Positions 16,528 to 25,174 of a DNA stretch of 64,000 bases are shown one piece after another. The number at the start of each line of letters is the position of its first letter. Positions within the stretch are counted from its first letter, which is position 1. The DNA is from an uncultured Dialister sp. GTDB taxonomy: Bacteria; Bacillota; Negativicutes; Veillonellales; Dialisteraceae. The position numbers and the translations under genes were made by a program. The notes beneath the pieces were generated by a model. That model was not told where the DNA came from. It saw only the letters and a program-made list of their open reading frames with translations, and did no database searches. The stretch is taken from NCBI GenBank assembly GCA_900314595.1, contig OMVW01000002.1, positions 62,001 to 126,000 on the forward strand. The letters are read 5' to 3'.

Positions 16528-17325
16528 GTGTACGAATATTTCTGCGCTTTGATTGTAGGCATTGTGGAGGGGCTTACGGAATATATTCCTGTATCGTCTA
16601 CAGGACATATGATCATCATTGGGCATATGCTGGGGTTTGAAGGGACACTTGCAGATCTTTTTGATGTATTTATCCAGCTTGGAGCCATCCTTTCGGTGTT
16701 GGTTATATATCATAATAAATTTACTTTTATTATGAATACGCATCATTGGTTTCGTAAAAAAGGCCCCTCTGTTTTTAATCTTTGTGTTTCTATGTTTCCG
16801 GCATGCCTGTTAGGTCTTATTTTTCATGATTTCATCAAGTATTATCTTTTCAGCCCGTCTACTGTCATTGCCGGACTGGTCCTGGGCGGTTTATTTATGA
16901 TTTTTGCCGAAAAAAGCCGCAGAGGCAAACCATTTGCAATTAAAAGCGTAGACAAGATTACATCAAAACAAGCTTTAATTATAGGCTTGTTCCAGTGCTT
17001 GTCACTTTGGCCCGGCTTTTCCCGAAGTGGAAGCACGATAGCTGGTAGTCTTCTTCTTGGAATCTCCCGTAAAGCCGGTGCGGATTTCACTTTTATCATG
17101 GCTGTTCCGCTAATGTTTCTGGCCTGCTTTTATGATTTATTAAAGGTCATTGGAAGTCTATCTTTTTCCGACTTCGGAGTGCTGGCAGTTGGTTTTGTAA
17201 CTGCTTTCATTGTGGCATATATTTCAATCTTGTGGTTCCTGAAATTTCTTAACACTTCTACTTTGACAGGTTTTGCTATTTATCGTTTTCTGGTGGCAAT
17301 ATTTGCATTTATTTATTTTTGGTAG
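16528..17325 (+). CDS. uppP: Undecaprenyl-diphosphatase
   Basis: Membrane phosphatase (UppP/BacA family) that recycles undecaprenyl pyrophosphate to the monophosphate carrier for peptidoglycan and LPS sugars. The 265-residue protein is mostly hydrophobic, with the two signature motifs EGLTEYIPVSSTGH near residue 14 and PGFSRSGSTI near residue 160, which supply catalytic Glu, Ser and Arg. The start is taken as the GTG at 16528 because GAGG lies 6 bases upstream; the TTG at 16516 overlaps that region and is less likely. It is followed by an intrinsic terminator. High copy of this family is linked to bacitracin tolerance. Confidence 0.94.
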   Translation: MYEYFCALIVGIVEGLTEYIPVSSTGHMIIIGHMLGFEGTLADLFDVFIQLGAILSVLVIYHNKFTFIMNTHHWFRKKGPSVFNLCVSMFPACLLGLIFHDFIKYYLFSPSTVIAGLVLGGLFMIFAEKSRRGKPFAIKSVDKITSKQALIIGLFQCLSLWPGFSRSGSTIAGSLLLGISRKAGADFTFIMAVPLMFLACFYDLLKVIGSLSFSDFGVLAVGFVTAFIVAYISILWFLKFLNTSTLTGFAIYRFLVAIFAFIYFW

Positions 17326-17335
17326 TTATAATCGG

Positions 17336-17363
17336 GATATCCTTGTCGGGATATCTCTTTTTT
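17336..17363 (+). terminator. Intrinsic terminator after uppP
   Basis: GATATCC pairs with GGATATC around a short loop, followed by TCTTTTTT, 11 bases after the uppP stop. Confidence 0.75.
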
Positions 17364-17466
17364 ATGATCATCTATTCAATAAATATATGCAGTACTGGTA
17401 AAAATATAACATTGATGATATCATTAAACATATAGTAGTGTGTTTTTATTCTTCCGGAGGAAGTTC

Positions 17467-18198
17467 ATGAAAGCTTATATCCGCATCAGGCATACGGGAG
17501 AGTTTTACGATCCAAGCTGTTATTATGCTTTCACTGGCTGTAAACAGATGGGAATACCCGTTGTCAAGTACAAAGCCGTATATTCAATTACGGATAATGG
17601 TCCGGAAGATCCGGTAGTTGGTACCGTTTCAGATGTAGAAGTAGCCTTGGAACGTTTTGGCGTCAAGCTTGCTCCTCTGGATTATCCTGAAGAGCTTATG
17701 CCTTTTACGGGAAGGAAGATTTGGAAATCAACATTGTTTACAATTACAAGTCATCCGGAAGATTGGCATGTATTTGTAAAACCGGTAGAAGATATCAAAC
17801 GTTTTCGAGGCACAGTCCTTGACAAGTCTGAAGATTTGATAAAGCTTGGTGGCGGTCTGGAAGATATTGATGTATGGTGTAGTGAAAAGGTGAATTTCAT
17901 TTCTGAGTGGAGATTATGGGTACTAAACAGGAAAATTGTCGGACTGACTCCATATAGGGGACGCTGGGATGTTTTTCCTGATGTTTTTGTTTTGAAATCT
18001 GCAGTTGAATCTTATACCAGTGCACCTGCCGGTTATGCTATAGATTTTGGTATTACGGATAAGGGGCAGACATTATTGGTTGAAGTAAGTGATGGTTATT
18101 CATTGGCTAGCTTTGGCTTACTTCCCAGTCTTTATATGAATGTTCTCTCTGCCCGTTGGCATGAATTAACCCATAATGCGGCAATGGGTATTAATTAA
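17467..18198 (+). CDS. ATP-grasp domain protein (DUF4343/R2K-like)
   Basis: A 243-residue protein with the late half of an ATP-grasp fold. HVFVKPVEDIKRFRG holds the probable ATP-binding lysine, SEWRLWVLNRKIVG a conserved Arg/Trp strand, and YAIDFGITDKGQ followed by LLVEVSDGYSL gives the metal-binding Asp/Glu pair. This matches the R2K clade of predicted peptide-bond-forming ATP-grasp proteins. Its substrate is unknown. The ATG at 17467 has GGAGG five bases upstream. Standing between uppP and dnaG, behind the uppP terminator, it is probably a single-gene unit. No signal peptide or membrane segment is seen. Confidence 0.75.
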   Translation: MKAYIRIRHTGEFYDPSCYYAFTGCKQMGIPVVKYKAVYSITDNGPEDPVVGTVSDVEVALERFGVKLAPLDYPEELMPFTGRKIWKSTLFTITSHPEDWHVFVKPVEDIKRFRGTVLDKSEDLIKLGGGLEDIDVWCSEKVNFISEWRLWVLNRKIVGLTPYRGRWDVFPDVFVLKSAVESYTSAPAGYAIDFGITDKGQTLLVEVSDGYSLASFGLLPSLYMNVLSARWHELTHNAAMGIN

Positions 18199-18219
18199 AT
18201 ACCAGATTGCATTGTGATG

Positions 18220-18266
18220 AGCACCGATGAGTGAATTGTTAAGTAATTCCCTTATGTATCGGTGCT
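18220..18266 (+). other. Long-stem inverted repeat upstream of dnaG
   Basis: AGCACCGAT at 18220-18228 pairs perfectly with ATCGGTGCT at 18258-18266. Inside the loop GAATT can pair with AATTC. It is followed by TCCTTAGTCTGTTTTTA, so it may terminate the upstream gene or fold in the dnaG leader. Confidence 0.4.
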
Positions 18267-18328
18267 TCCTTAGTCTGTTTTTATGTTTGCCTCATAAAAG
18301 AGTGAAATATATAAAATCGGGGAGAGTT

Positions 18329-20125
18329 ATGGCTTATTTTGACAATGGCTTTCTACAGCGATTAAAAGAGAATATTAATCTTGTTGATTTAATCGGTTCA
18401 TATATTAAACTTCAGAAAAAGGGACGCTATTATTTTGCATCTTGTCCGTTTCATGGTCCTGAAAGAACGCCTTCTTTTTCAGTATCTCCGGATAAGGGCT
18501 TTTATTATTGCTTCGGATGCCATGCTGCTGGTAATGCAATAACCTTTGTCATGAAAATGGATAATTTGACTTTTACAGAAGCTGTTGAAAAACTTGCACA
18601 ATATGCGCATATGGAAATTCCCAGACAGGAAGTTACTCCCGAAGAGAAAGAAAAAGCGGCTTTAAAACAAAAACTTTATGAAACGACGGAATTGGCAGGA
18701 TCTTATTTCTACAACTGTCTGACAAAGACGAATATGGGTAGAACAGGTCTTGATTATTTCAGTAAACGTCACTTGTCAAAAGATACGATTGATTATTTTA
18801 AACTTGGATACGCCCCTCCTGAATGGCATAGGCTCTATCAGGATTTTACAGTAAAGAAGAATATAGATAAGGATATACTTGTTAAAGCGGGATTATGTGC
18901 TTATAAAAATGGTCACTATTATGATGTGTTCAGAAATCGGTGTATATTTCCTATCTGGAATTTAAAAGGGAGAATTGTGGCTTTTGGCGGGCGGGTTCTA
19001 GACGACTCTAAGCCCAAATATCTTAATTCACCGGAAACAATCATTTTTAATAAAAGAAAACTCCTTTTTGCTTTGTATCAGGCATTACCTTCTATACGAC
19101 GGAAAAAACAGGTCATTATGGTAGAAGGATATATGGATGCGATTTCTCTCCATGCACATGGAGTAACAAATGCAGTGGCTTCTCTAGGAACTGCATTCAC
19201 AATTGAACAGGCCAGATTGTTAAAAACATATGCAGATGAAGTTGTATTCAGCTATGATATGGATTCTGCCGGACAGAATGCTACAAAACGGGCATTAAGT
19301 ATTGCCAGTTCCATTGGACTTAAATTAAGGGTAGTCCACCTTGGCCAGGGAAAAGACCCGGATGAGTTTGTTAATCTGAATGGAGGAGAGGCTTATTTAG
19401 AAGCCGTTAATCAGGCTGAACCGGCTTTGGATTTTCTGTTTCATTCTTTAATGAAGCAATATGATGGGACAACTCTTGATGGCCAGCATCATATTCTTGA
19501 AGAAATGTTTTCAATTTTGCTTGAACAGGGAGATGCTTTTCAATTTAATTCTTTTATTAGAAAAATGGCAAATGTTATGCATATGGACGAAGGAATGATA
19601 CGCAGTGAGGCGCTCGTGTTTGCCAAGAAAAATCATTCATCTTTGTATGTTTCACAAAGAGTTCCTGTGGAAAGTGATACTGTCAGAAACGATCCGGATA
19701 AGCAGCGTCAGAGTAAGCTGGAAGCCGCATTTTTAAATTATTGTATAGTACATCAATCTCTTCCGGATGGATGGGAATTATTAAATGATTATCGCTTTGT
19801 TGACGAATTTTATGGCAGGTTATTTGGAATTTTAAAAAATCTTTCTGAAAGTGGAAACCCGCTCAGTGATAAGTTGATAGAAGAAAAACTATCAAGTGAG
19901 GATATCATCCATTTTGCCCGTCTTCGTATGGAAAGCGGTCAACTTGGAACAATACCTAAGGAGGAGTATATCTTGCCGATGAAAAGGATATATCTTCAGG
20001 ATGAATACAGATTACATACTAAACGGGCACAAGAGTTGATGATTACTGATCCAAACAAAGCCAGAGAGGAACAATTACTATGTATTAAATTAAGCAGGGA
20101 AATTATGACGTTGGGAAAAGTGTAG
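18329..20125 (+). CDS. dnaG: DNA primase
   Basis: Makes RNA primers at the replication fork. The ATG at 18329 (MAYFDNGF) has GGGGAGAG just upstream, and family members start at this point; further upstream codons are not supported. The 598-residue protein has the CHC2 zinc ribbon (Cys39, His42, Cys61, Cys64), the catalytic core with TOPRIM motifs VEGYMDAIS near 265 and YDMDSAGQ near 308, and a C-terminal helical DnaB-binding region. Order dnaG-rpoD is the classical macromolecular synthesis operon; the rpsU gene of that operon is not present upstream here. Confidence 0.96.
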   Translation: MAYFDNGFLQRLKENINLVDLIGSYIKLQKKGRYYFASCPFHGPERTPSFSVSPDKGFYYCFGCHAAGNAITFVMKMDNLTFTEAVEKLAQYAHMEIPRQEVTPEEKEKAALKQKLYETTELAGSYFYNCLTKTNMGRTGLDYFSKRHLSKDTIDYFKLGYAPPEWHRLYQDFTVKKNIDKDILVKAGLCAYKNGHYYDVFRNRCIFPIWNLKGRIVAFGGRVLDDSKPKYLNSPETIIFNKRKLLFALYQALPSIRRKKQVIMVEGYMDAISLHAHGVTNAVASLGTAFTIEQARLLKTYADEVVFSYDMDSAGQNATKRALSIASSIGLKLRVVHLGQGKDPDEFVNLNGGEAYLEAVNQAEPALDFLFHSLMKQYDGTTLDGQHHILEEMFSILLEQGDAFQFNSFIRKMANVMHMDEGMIRSEALVFAKKNHSSLYVSQRVPVESDTVRNDPDKQRQSKLEAAFLNYCIVHQSLPDGWELLNDYRFVDEFYGRLFGILKNLSESGNPLSDKLIEEKLSSEDIIHFARLRMESGQLGTIPKEEYILPMKRIYLQDEYRLHTKRAQELMITDPNKAREEQLLCIKLSREIMTLGKV

Positions 20126-20202
20126 ATCAGAGATTGATATTTTAATAATATTTGGTCCTTATTACTTTGCAAGCCTGTTCCGGGTTTTCGGGAGGAAATA
20201 CT

Positions 20203-21327
20203 ATGACAGAACGTTCTGTTTTAATTGATAAGTGGCTGATTGAACTGAAAAAGAAATCCAGGAATGGCGTTGTATCTAATAAGGATATTATGGATCTTAT
20301 TGAAAAAAAGGATCTTACGGAAGATGATTTGTCATCTCTTTATGAAGCGCTTCATACGGATAATTATGAAGTGAATTTTGATGCTGATGTCTCCGATGAA
20401 GATCTGGAACAAATAGAGGAAGAATTTGAAATAGAGGAAGCTAAGGAAGGCGTTCTCAATGATGAGTCTTCAGTAACTATTGATGATCCGGTTAAAATGT
20501 ATCTAAAAGAAATTGGTGCGATGAAGCTTCTGGATAGCGAAGAAGAAATCAGGCTGGCCAAACTTGTAGAAAAAGGTGCCCGGAGTGATGCCTCTTTAGA
20601 AGATAAGGCGGCGGCAAATGCGGCGAAAAAAGAGTTAGCTGATAGAAATTTGAGGCTTGTCGTATCTATCGCAAAAAAATATCTGGGCAGAGGCATGCAA
20701 TTTCTTGATTTAATTCAGGAAGGAAATCTGGGACTTTTAAAAGCCGTGGATAAATTTGATTACACAAAAGGTTATAAATTTTCTACTTATGCCACATGGT
20801 GGATCAGACAGGCAATTACGAGGGCTATTGCCGATCAGGCTCGTGTTATAAGAGTTCCTGTACATATGGTTGAAACTATCAATAAACTGAACCGTATAGC
20901 CCGTCAGTTGCTTCAGGAAAAAGGAAGGGAAGCGACGAATGAAGAGCTTGCAAGGGCTATGGGAGTAACAGCAGCCAAAATAAGAGAAATTAAGAAAATT
21001 GCACAAGACCCAATTTCTCTTGAAACACCTATTGGCGAAAAAGAGGATTCTCATCTGGGGGATTTTATTGAGGATCATGAATCAGTTTCACCTGATGATG
21101 CAGCCGGTTCAATTCTTCTTAAGGAACAGATAGAAGGATTATTGCAAGGATTAACAGAACGGGAAAGACAGGTTCTTGAACTTCGCTTTGGCCTTGTCGA
21201 TGGAAGAACAAGAACCCTGGAAGAAGTTGGAAGGTACTTTGACGTAACAAGAGAAAGAATTCGTCAAATTGAAGGAAAGGCCTTATCCAAGTTGAAGAAG
21301 TCAGCAAGAAATTTGATTAATCAGTGA
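20203..21327 (+). CDS. rpoD: Primary RNA polymerase sigma factor (sigma-70/SigA)
   Basis: Housekeeping sigma factor, 374 residues, close in length to Bacillus SigA. The ATG at 20203 has GGGAGGAA directly upstream. A region 1.1-like acidic N-terminus spans about 1-95. Region 1.2 follows at DPVKMYLKEIGAMKLL, regions 2.1-2.4 through YATWWIRQAITRAI (which contacts the -10), region 3, and region 4.2 with the helix-turn-helix in VGRYFDVTRERIRQIE (which contacts the -35). It lies 77 bases after dnaG and is presumably cotranscribed with it. The TTGACA/TATAAT and extended -10 elements seen in this window fit this sigma class. Confidence 0.97.
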   Translation: MTERSVLIDKWLIELKKKSRNGVVSNKDIMDLIEKKDLTEDDLSSLYEALHTDNYEVNFDADVSDEDLEQIEEEFEIEEAKEGVLNDESSVTIDDPVKMYLKEIGAMKLLDSEEEIRLAKLVEKGARSDASLEDKAAANAAKKELADRNLRLVVSIAKKYLGRGMQFLDLIQEGNLGLLKAVDKFDYTKGYKFSTYATWWIRQAITRAIADQARVIRVPVHMVETINKLNRIARQLLQEKGREATNEELARAMGVTAAKIREIKKIAQDPISLETPIGEKEDSHLGDFIEDHESVSPDDAAGSILLKEQIEGLLQGLTERERQVLELRFGLVDGRTRTLEEVGRYFDVTRERIRQIEGKALSKLKKSARNLINQ

Positions 21328-21421
21328 ATTTGCATAGATATTTTATTTTCATTTGACAAAAGAAATTCTAAACTGTACTGATTTAATTATCCTTGTTCAC
21401 TTGAGTATCAGACTGCTTAAC

Positions 21422-21450
21422 TTGACGCATATCCAATTAGCTGATAAAAT
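21422..21450 (+). promoter_or_regulatory. Promoter of the CAT-anticodon tRNA
   Basis: TTGACG at 21422-21427, a 17-base spacer, TAAAAT at 21445-21450, placing the transcript start about 13 bases before the tRNA. Confidence 0.8.
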
Positions 21451-21469
21451 AACATAAGTTGGTGAATGC

Positions 21470-21546
21470 GGGCCCATAGCTCAGTTGGTCAGAGCCGACG
21501 GCTCATAACCGTCTGGTCCCAGGTTCGAGCCCTGGTGGGCCCACCA
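21470..21546 (+). tRNA. tRNA with CAT anticodon (Met elongator or Ile2)
   Basis: A complete 77-base cloverleaf. The acceptor GGGCCCA pairs with TGGGCCC, the D-arm stem is GCTC/GAGC, the anticodon stem GACGG/CCGTC encloses loop CTCATAA (anticodon 21504-21506), the T-arm is CCAGG-TTCGAGC-CCTGG, and CCA is encoded. The paired first base and the non-GGG anticodon stem rule out initiator tRNA. The C4-G69 and C5-G68 acceptor pairs are those described as favouring lysidine synthase TilS in E. coli, so tRNA-Ile2 is a real possibility; elongator Met is the common default label. Confidence 0.93.
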
Positions 21547-21560
21547 ATTTTAAATTTTCA

Positions 21561-21587
21561 AAGCTGAGCATATGCTCAGCTTTTTTG
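21561..21587 (+). terminator. Intrinsic terminator after the tRNA
   Basis: AAGCTGAGCA pairs with TGCTCAGCTT, followed by TTTTTTG; 14 bases after the tRNA end. Confidence 0.88.
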
Positions 21588-21589
21588 TT

Positions 21590-21618
21590 TTGACTGTTAT
21601 ATTATTTATTGATAAAAC
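21590..21618 (+). promoter_or_regulatory. Promoter for trmK-nif3
   Basis: TTGACT at 21590-21595, a 17-base spacer, TAAAAC at 21613-21618, directly after the tRNA terminator and 15 bases before the trmK start codon. Confidence 0.65.
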
Positions 21619-21633
21619 TCTTTACGAGGAAAT

Positions 21634-22323
21634 ATGAAACTGACACCCCGTTTAATGAAGATTGCAGAAATGGTTCCTCTTTCAGATTCCATGGCCGATA
21701 TTGGCACTGATCATGCCTATTTGCCCATTTTTCTGCTGGAACAGGAAAAAATAAGAAGAGCAGTGGCATGTGATATCCACAAGGGCCCTCTTCTTCGGGC
21801 TGCTTCCAATATAGCGGACCGAGGAATGAACGGCCTTATCACGTTGCGTCTGGGCAGCGGATTTGAAACGCTGAGATCGGGTGAAGTGAATGGGGCTGTT
21901 ATTGCGGGAATGGGCGGTCTGATGATGATTGATATCTTAAAAAAATCGCCTGTCGTATCTTCGTCCTTTCAATGGATGATTCTTCAACCGCAGAATCATG
22001 TGGCGGAATTGAAAAAATATATTTGTGAGCATTATTTCCAAATCGTTAAGGAATGTCTTGTGGAGGAAGCGAATCAGCTATATGAAATTATGAAAATCGT
22101 TCCGGGGAAATCGTCTATGATTACTCTTTTTGAGGCTGAAATTGGGGTTACAAATGATTATAGACGAGACCCTTTATTTGCAAAACATATAGGAAAACTG
22201 ATAAAGAAAAGGGATTTTCTTATAAATGGCATAGCTTCGGATACTGATAATGATATTAATCGGAGGAAAAGAGAGAAAGCTATGAATGAAAAAAAGGAAC
22301 TGGAGGAATTGATATGGCAGTAA
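21634..22323 (+). CDS. trmK: tRNA (adenine(22)-N1)-methyltransferase
   Basis: Methylates A22 in the D-loop of certain tRNAs using SAM. The 229-residue protein has a Rossmann methyltransferase domain with the SAM motif MADIGTDHAYLPIFL near residue 20, CDIHKGPLLRA as motif II, and GAVIAGMGGLMMIDIL with the catalytic region, all typical of the TrmK/YqfN family. It is followed by a helical C-terminal part. The position after rpoD and overlap with the nif3 gene by 10 bases match the Bacillus order sigA-yqfN-yqfO. CGAGG lies 4 bases before the ATG. Confidence 0.93.
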   Translation: MKLTPRLMKIAEMVPLSDSMADIGTDHAYLPIFLLEQEKIRRAVACDIHKGPLLRAASNIADRGMNGLITLRLGSGFETLRSGEVNGAVIAGMGGLMMIDILKKSPVVSSSFQWMILQPQNHVAELKKYICEHYFQIVKECLVEEANQLYEIMKIVPGKSSMITLFEAEIGVTNDYRRDPLFAKHIGKLIKKRDFLINGIASDTDNDINRRKREKAMNEKKELEELIWQ

Positions 22324-23360
22324 AAGCTGGTGATCTGATTTCGCTCATGAATGAACTTGCTCCACAGGAACTGGCTGAGAAATGGGATCATCCCGGTTTA
22401 CAGATAGGGAATCCGGAATTGTCGGTGAATAAGGTGCTTATCTCGCTTGATTTAACAGAATCGAATGTTGATTATGCGATTCAGCATGGAATTTCTATGA
22501 TAATTTCCCATCATCCGTTTCTTTTTCATCCCATTCAACAGCTTGATTTAAGAACTGCCAAAGGCCGTATTATAGAAAAGCTGATAAAGAATGATATCCT
22601 TTCTTTTGCTGCGCATACGAATCTTGATACCGTTTCCGGAGGGGTTAATGATGCATTGGCAGCAGCCCTGAATTTATCAGATTTAGAAGGCCTCGTTCCG
22701 GGGAAAAAATATAAATCATTCAAGATTGCCGCTTATACCAGCGCTGTGAAGGCAAGGCAGTTCCGCCGTGAGCTGCAGGTTAAATATCCCGATGATTCAG
22801 GATATTTCTATCTTCTGGATGATGATGATGACCTGACAACTGAGGAAAAAATGGAATTTAATGTTTCCGAAAAAGCACTGGCTTCCGTCATTTCTGATAT
22901 GGGAAGAATATGCGGCACTCTTCATTATGATATATATCCGCTTGAAAATAACGGAAGGCAAGAATTTATGGGGAGGATAGGCATTCTGCCATCACCATTG
23001 TCTGGTCGGAAAGCTTTGGAATATGTCAAGCAAAAGCTCGGAATACCGGTATTACGATTTTGCGGTAATACGGAAATTACTGTTAAAAAAGTGGCCGTCC
23101 TTGGAGGTGCAGGTAGTGAGTTTGCAGAACTTGCAAAAATGAGGGGTGCAGATTTATATGTGACCGGAGATCTTAAATATCATGAGGCCCAGGATGCAGC
23201 TTCACATGGACTCCTTGTGGCAGATGCCGGACATTTCTACACAGAGCGTGTCATTATCTCCCGTCTTGCAGAAGAACTTGGGAGGAAAACTAAAGCAAGG
23301 GGATGGGATATTTCTATTATTAAGGATCCCTGTGCTGCTGATATTTTTGATCAGTTGTAG
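22314..23360 (+). CDS. Nif3-like dinuclear metal protein (YqfO type)
   Basis: NIF3/GTP cyclohydrolase I type 2 family, 348 residues. The N-terminal half has the opening WDHPGLQIG and the metal-site motif ISHHPFLFHP near residue 64, with HTNLDTVSGGVND after it. A middle insert of about 90 residues (about 135-225) corresponds to the CutA/PII-like domain found in Bacillus YqfO. The C-terminal half returns with LGGAGSEFAELAKMRGADLYVTGD and AGHFYTE, which complete the metal site. The molecular role is unsettled in the literature. It overlaps trmK and shares its promoter. Confidence 0.92.
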   Translation: MAVKAGDLISLMNELAPQELAEKWDHPGLQIGNPELSVNKVLISLDLTESNVDYAIQHGISMIISHHPFLFHPIQQLDLRTAKGRIIEKLIKNDILSFAAHTNLDTVSGGVNDALAAALNLSDLEGLVPGKKYKSFKIAAYTSAVKARQFRRELQVKYPDDSGYFYLLDDDDDLTTEEKMEFNVSEKALASVISDMGRICGTLHYDIYPLENNGRQEFMGRIGILPSPLSGRKALEYVKQKLGIPVLRFCGNTEITVKKVAVLGGAGSEFAELAKMRGADLYVTGDLKYHEAQDAASHGLLVADAGHFYTERVIISRLAEELGRKTKARGWDISIIKDPCAADIFDQL

Positions 23361-23403
23361 GCGGCAATGGCATTTATTCAATGTGCGTGAATTTAAAAAT
23401 GTG

Positions 23404-23432
23404 TTGAATTTTGGCTTATACAGTGTTATACT
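23404..23432 (+). promoter_or_regulatory. Promoter of the RNase P RNA gene
   Basis: TTGAAT at 23404-23409, a 17-base spacer, TATACT at 23427-23432. The expected start falls at the beginning of the P1 stem. Confidence 0.8.
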
Positions 23433-23439
23433 CTAACAC

Positions 23440-23784
23440 GCGAGCAGGAAAGATGATTGCGGGCCGTAAGGCGTGAGGAAAGTCCGAGCTTCGCAGGGCA
23501 GGATGCCGGATAACGTCCGGCGGGGGTGACCCCAGGGAAAGTGCCATAGAAAAGGAAACCGCCACACTAGTGGTAAGGGTGGAAAGGTGCGGTAAGAGCG
23601 CACCAGCAGTCGGGAGACCGGCTGGCTTGGTAAACCCCATCTGAAGCAAGACCGAATAGGGAAGGGTTGAGGCTGCCCGCTGACCTTCCGGGTTGCGTCG
23701 CTTGAACAGTTAAGCAATTAGCTGTCTAGACAGATAATCATCACCGCTTTGGCGGTACAGAACTCGGCTTATTGAATGCTCGTT
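23440..23784 (+). ncRNA. rnpB: RNase P RNA
   Basis: Catalytic RNA that trims the 5' ends of tRNA precursors. The 5' CGAGCA pairs with TGCTCG at 23778-23782 to form P1. The universally conserved segments are present: GAGGAAAGTCCGAGC near 23474 and ACAGAACTCGGCTTA near 23758, which together form P4. In between are the GGGAAAGTGCCATAGAAA core and the GGTAAACCCC segment of the specificity domain. The general layout looks like the ancestral A type rather than the Bacillus B type. Exact ends are estimated. Confidence 0.95.
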
Positions 23785-23786
23785 CC

Positions 23787-23830
23787 AAAAAAAGGAAGCA
23801 GGAACCCTGGTGGATTCTGCTTCCTTTTTT
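23787..23830. terminator. Terminator of the RNase P RNA, probably bidirectional
   Basis: AAAAAAGGAAGCAG pairs with CTGCTTCCTTTTTT around a roughly 15-base loop. The A-run and T-run let it act for rnpB on the plus strand and for the gene ending at 23870 on the minus strand. Confidence 0.85.
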
Positions 23831-23869
23831 GGTTTATATTATCCTGCTTTTTTTAAGACAGATTGAATT

Positions 23870-25048
23870 TCAGGATACAATAACAGGAGAGTGGTAAAAA
23901 TCTTCCTTTCCTTGACGATATTTTTCCGAATGAGCGAAACAGGACCTTATATTGCTGGCGGAAATATCCATTTCTAATTGTTTGGCAACAGGTGACGGCA
24001 GATTTTTTAATGCACGGGCCGCGCTGGTAATTACAGGTATACCGGTCTTTTTTATCCGTCTCAACATCGGGCTATTTTCCTGCTTCAGGGCAAGAAGTCT
24101 GGCGTAAAGAGGATAATTTCCGGCAACAAAGGAAGAAGGGAATTCATTAGTTAGTAAAAGACAGGCACCGATTCGTTTCAGCCGGCTGTAAAGGTAACGT
24201 TTGCTTTTGATAGAATCGAGCATCTCTAAATAATTATTTCGTTCTGATTCCCGAAACCATTTATTTTCCAATCCTTCCTTAAATAATCCGGAAGCAGACA
24301 ATTCTTCGAGAGAATACAGTCTTGATAAAAGATGGCATGCATCTTGGTATCGTATATAATCCGTATAATTTCCTTCCTTCAGAAGATTTATAACCTCATC
24401 GGCTTCCCTGTCAGGGAGTCCGGAGACATCCTGATTCTGTAATATATTTTTACGGATAAGGGAAGCGGATATGTTATGCTCTATATCTCTATGACAGACA
24501 ATGATTTTCATATCGAGACCATAAGATTGTATTGTTTCCAGATAACGGTAACCCAAAAGATTGTTGGGTTTTGTTAATTCTTTCGAAAGAGGAACCGAAT
24601 GTGAAGCCATGGAAATGGATGATGCCTGTGCATAGGAATGACCTGCTTTCAGGCTCGTTTTGAAACAGGCGTGGTATTCTGCAGTTTGAGAAAACGATAC
24701 TGCCTCCTCTAATTGTTTTTGCCCCAGAGATTCTGTGGAAAATGCGATGGCATTGCACCCCATAGAGGCCAGCAATTTTGTACCTGCTTCTGCAAAACGG
24801 TCAGCACTTTGCAGGACTGATAATACAGGCAGCTCAAATACTGCATCCACCCCATGCCTGCATGCCCAGACTGCACGGCTCCATTTGTCAAAAAGGGCAG
24901 GCTCTCCCCGCTGTACGAAAGAACCGCTCATAACTGCGACTATTGATGAGTGAGGGTAGTTCATTCTTATTTCACGGATCATTTTTTCATGACCTTTGTG
25001 AAAAGGGTTCCATTCTGCCACAATGCCGATCATAGCTGGTTCTGTCAT
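23870..25048 (-). CDS. tmcAL: tRNA(Met) cytidine acetate ligase
   Basis: Forms N4-acetylcytidine at the wobble base of elongator tRNA-Met using acetate and ATP. The 392-residue protein opens with GIVAEWNPFHKGHEKMI, whose HKGH is the nucleotidyltransferase HIGH motif. It continues with AVMSGSFVQRGEPALFDKW and the DAVFELP segment, highly typical of TmcAL/YlbM. The C-terminal half is helical. The ATG at 25048 has GGAGG 11 bases upstream. It is the only gene on this strand between rnpB and the following lipoprotein, and is transcribed away from both. Confidence 0.93.
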   Translation of the reverse strand: MTEPAMIGIVAEWNPFHKGHEKMIREIRMNYPHSSIVAVMSGSFVQRGEPALFDKWSRAVWACRHGVDAVFELPVLSVLQSADRFAEAGTKLLASMGCNAIAFSTESLGQKQLEEAVSFSQTAEYHACFKTSLKAGHSYAQASSISMASHSVPLSKELTKPNNLLGYRYLETIQSYGLDMKIIVCHRDIEHNISASLIRKNILQNQDVSGLPDREADEVINLLKEGNYTDYIRYQDACHLLSRLYSLEELSASGLFKEGLENKWFRESERNNYLEMLDSIKSKRYLYSRLKRIGACLLLTNEFPSSFVAGNYPLYARLLALKQENSPMLRRIKKTGIPVITSAARALKNLPSPVAKQLEMDISASNIRSCFAHSEKYRQGKEDFYHSPVIVS

Positions 25049-25174
25049 TCGATGTTCTTCCTCCTTTGACTTCCTTTTTTATTTTATCATAGCCAGAAAG
25101 GATTAAAACAGTTAAAGAAATCATAATGCAGCAATTATAATGAAAGAAAAAATGGAAACCATAGGGGAAATCTG

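Noticed and set aside
17411..17426. The palindromic ATGATATCAT stretch upstream of the ATP-grasp gene.
   Set aside because: A 10-base AT-rich palindrome is expected by chance in a sequence of this length and composition.
23416..23717. Open frames on the minus strand over the RNase P RNA gene.
   Set aside because: The region is fully explained by conserved RNase P RNA sequence and structure.
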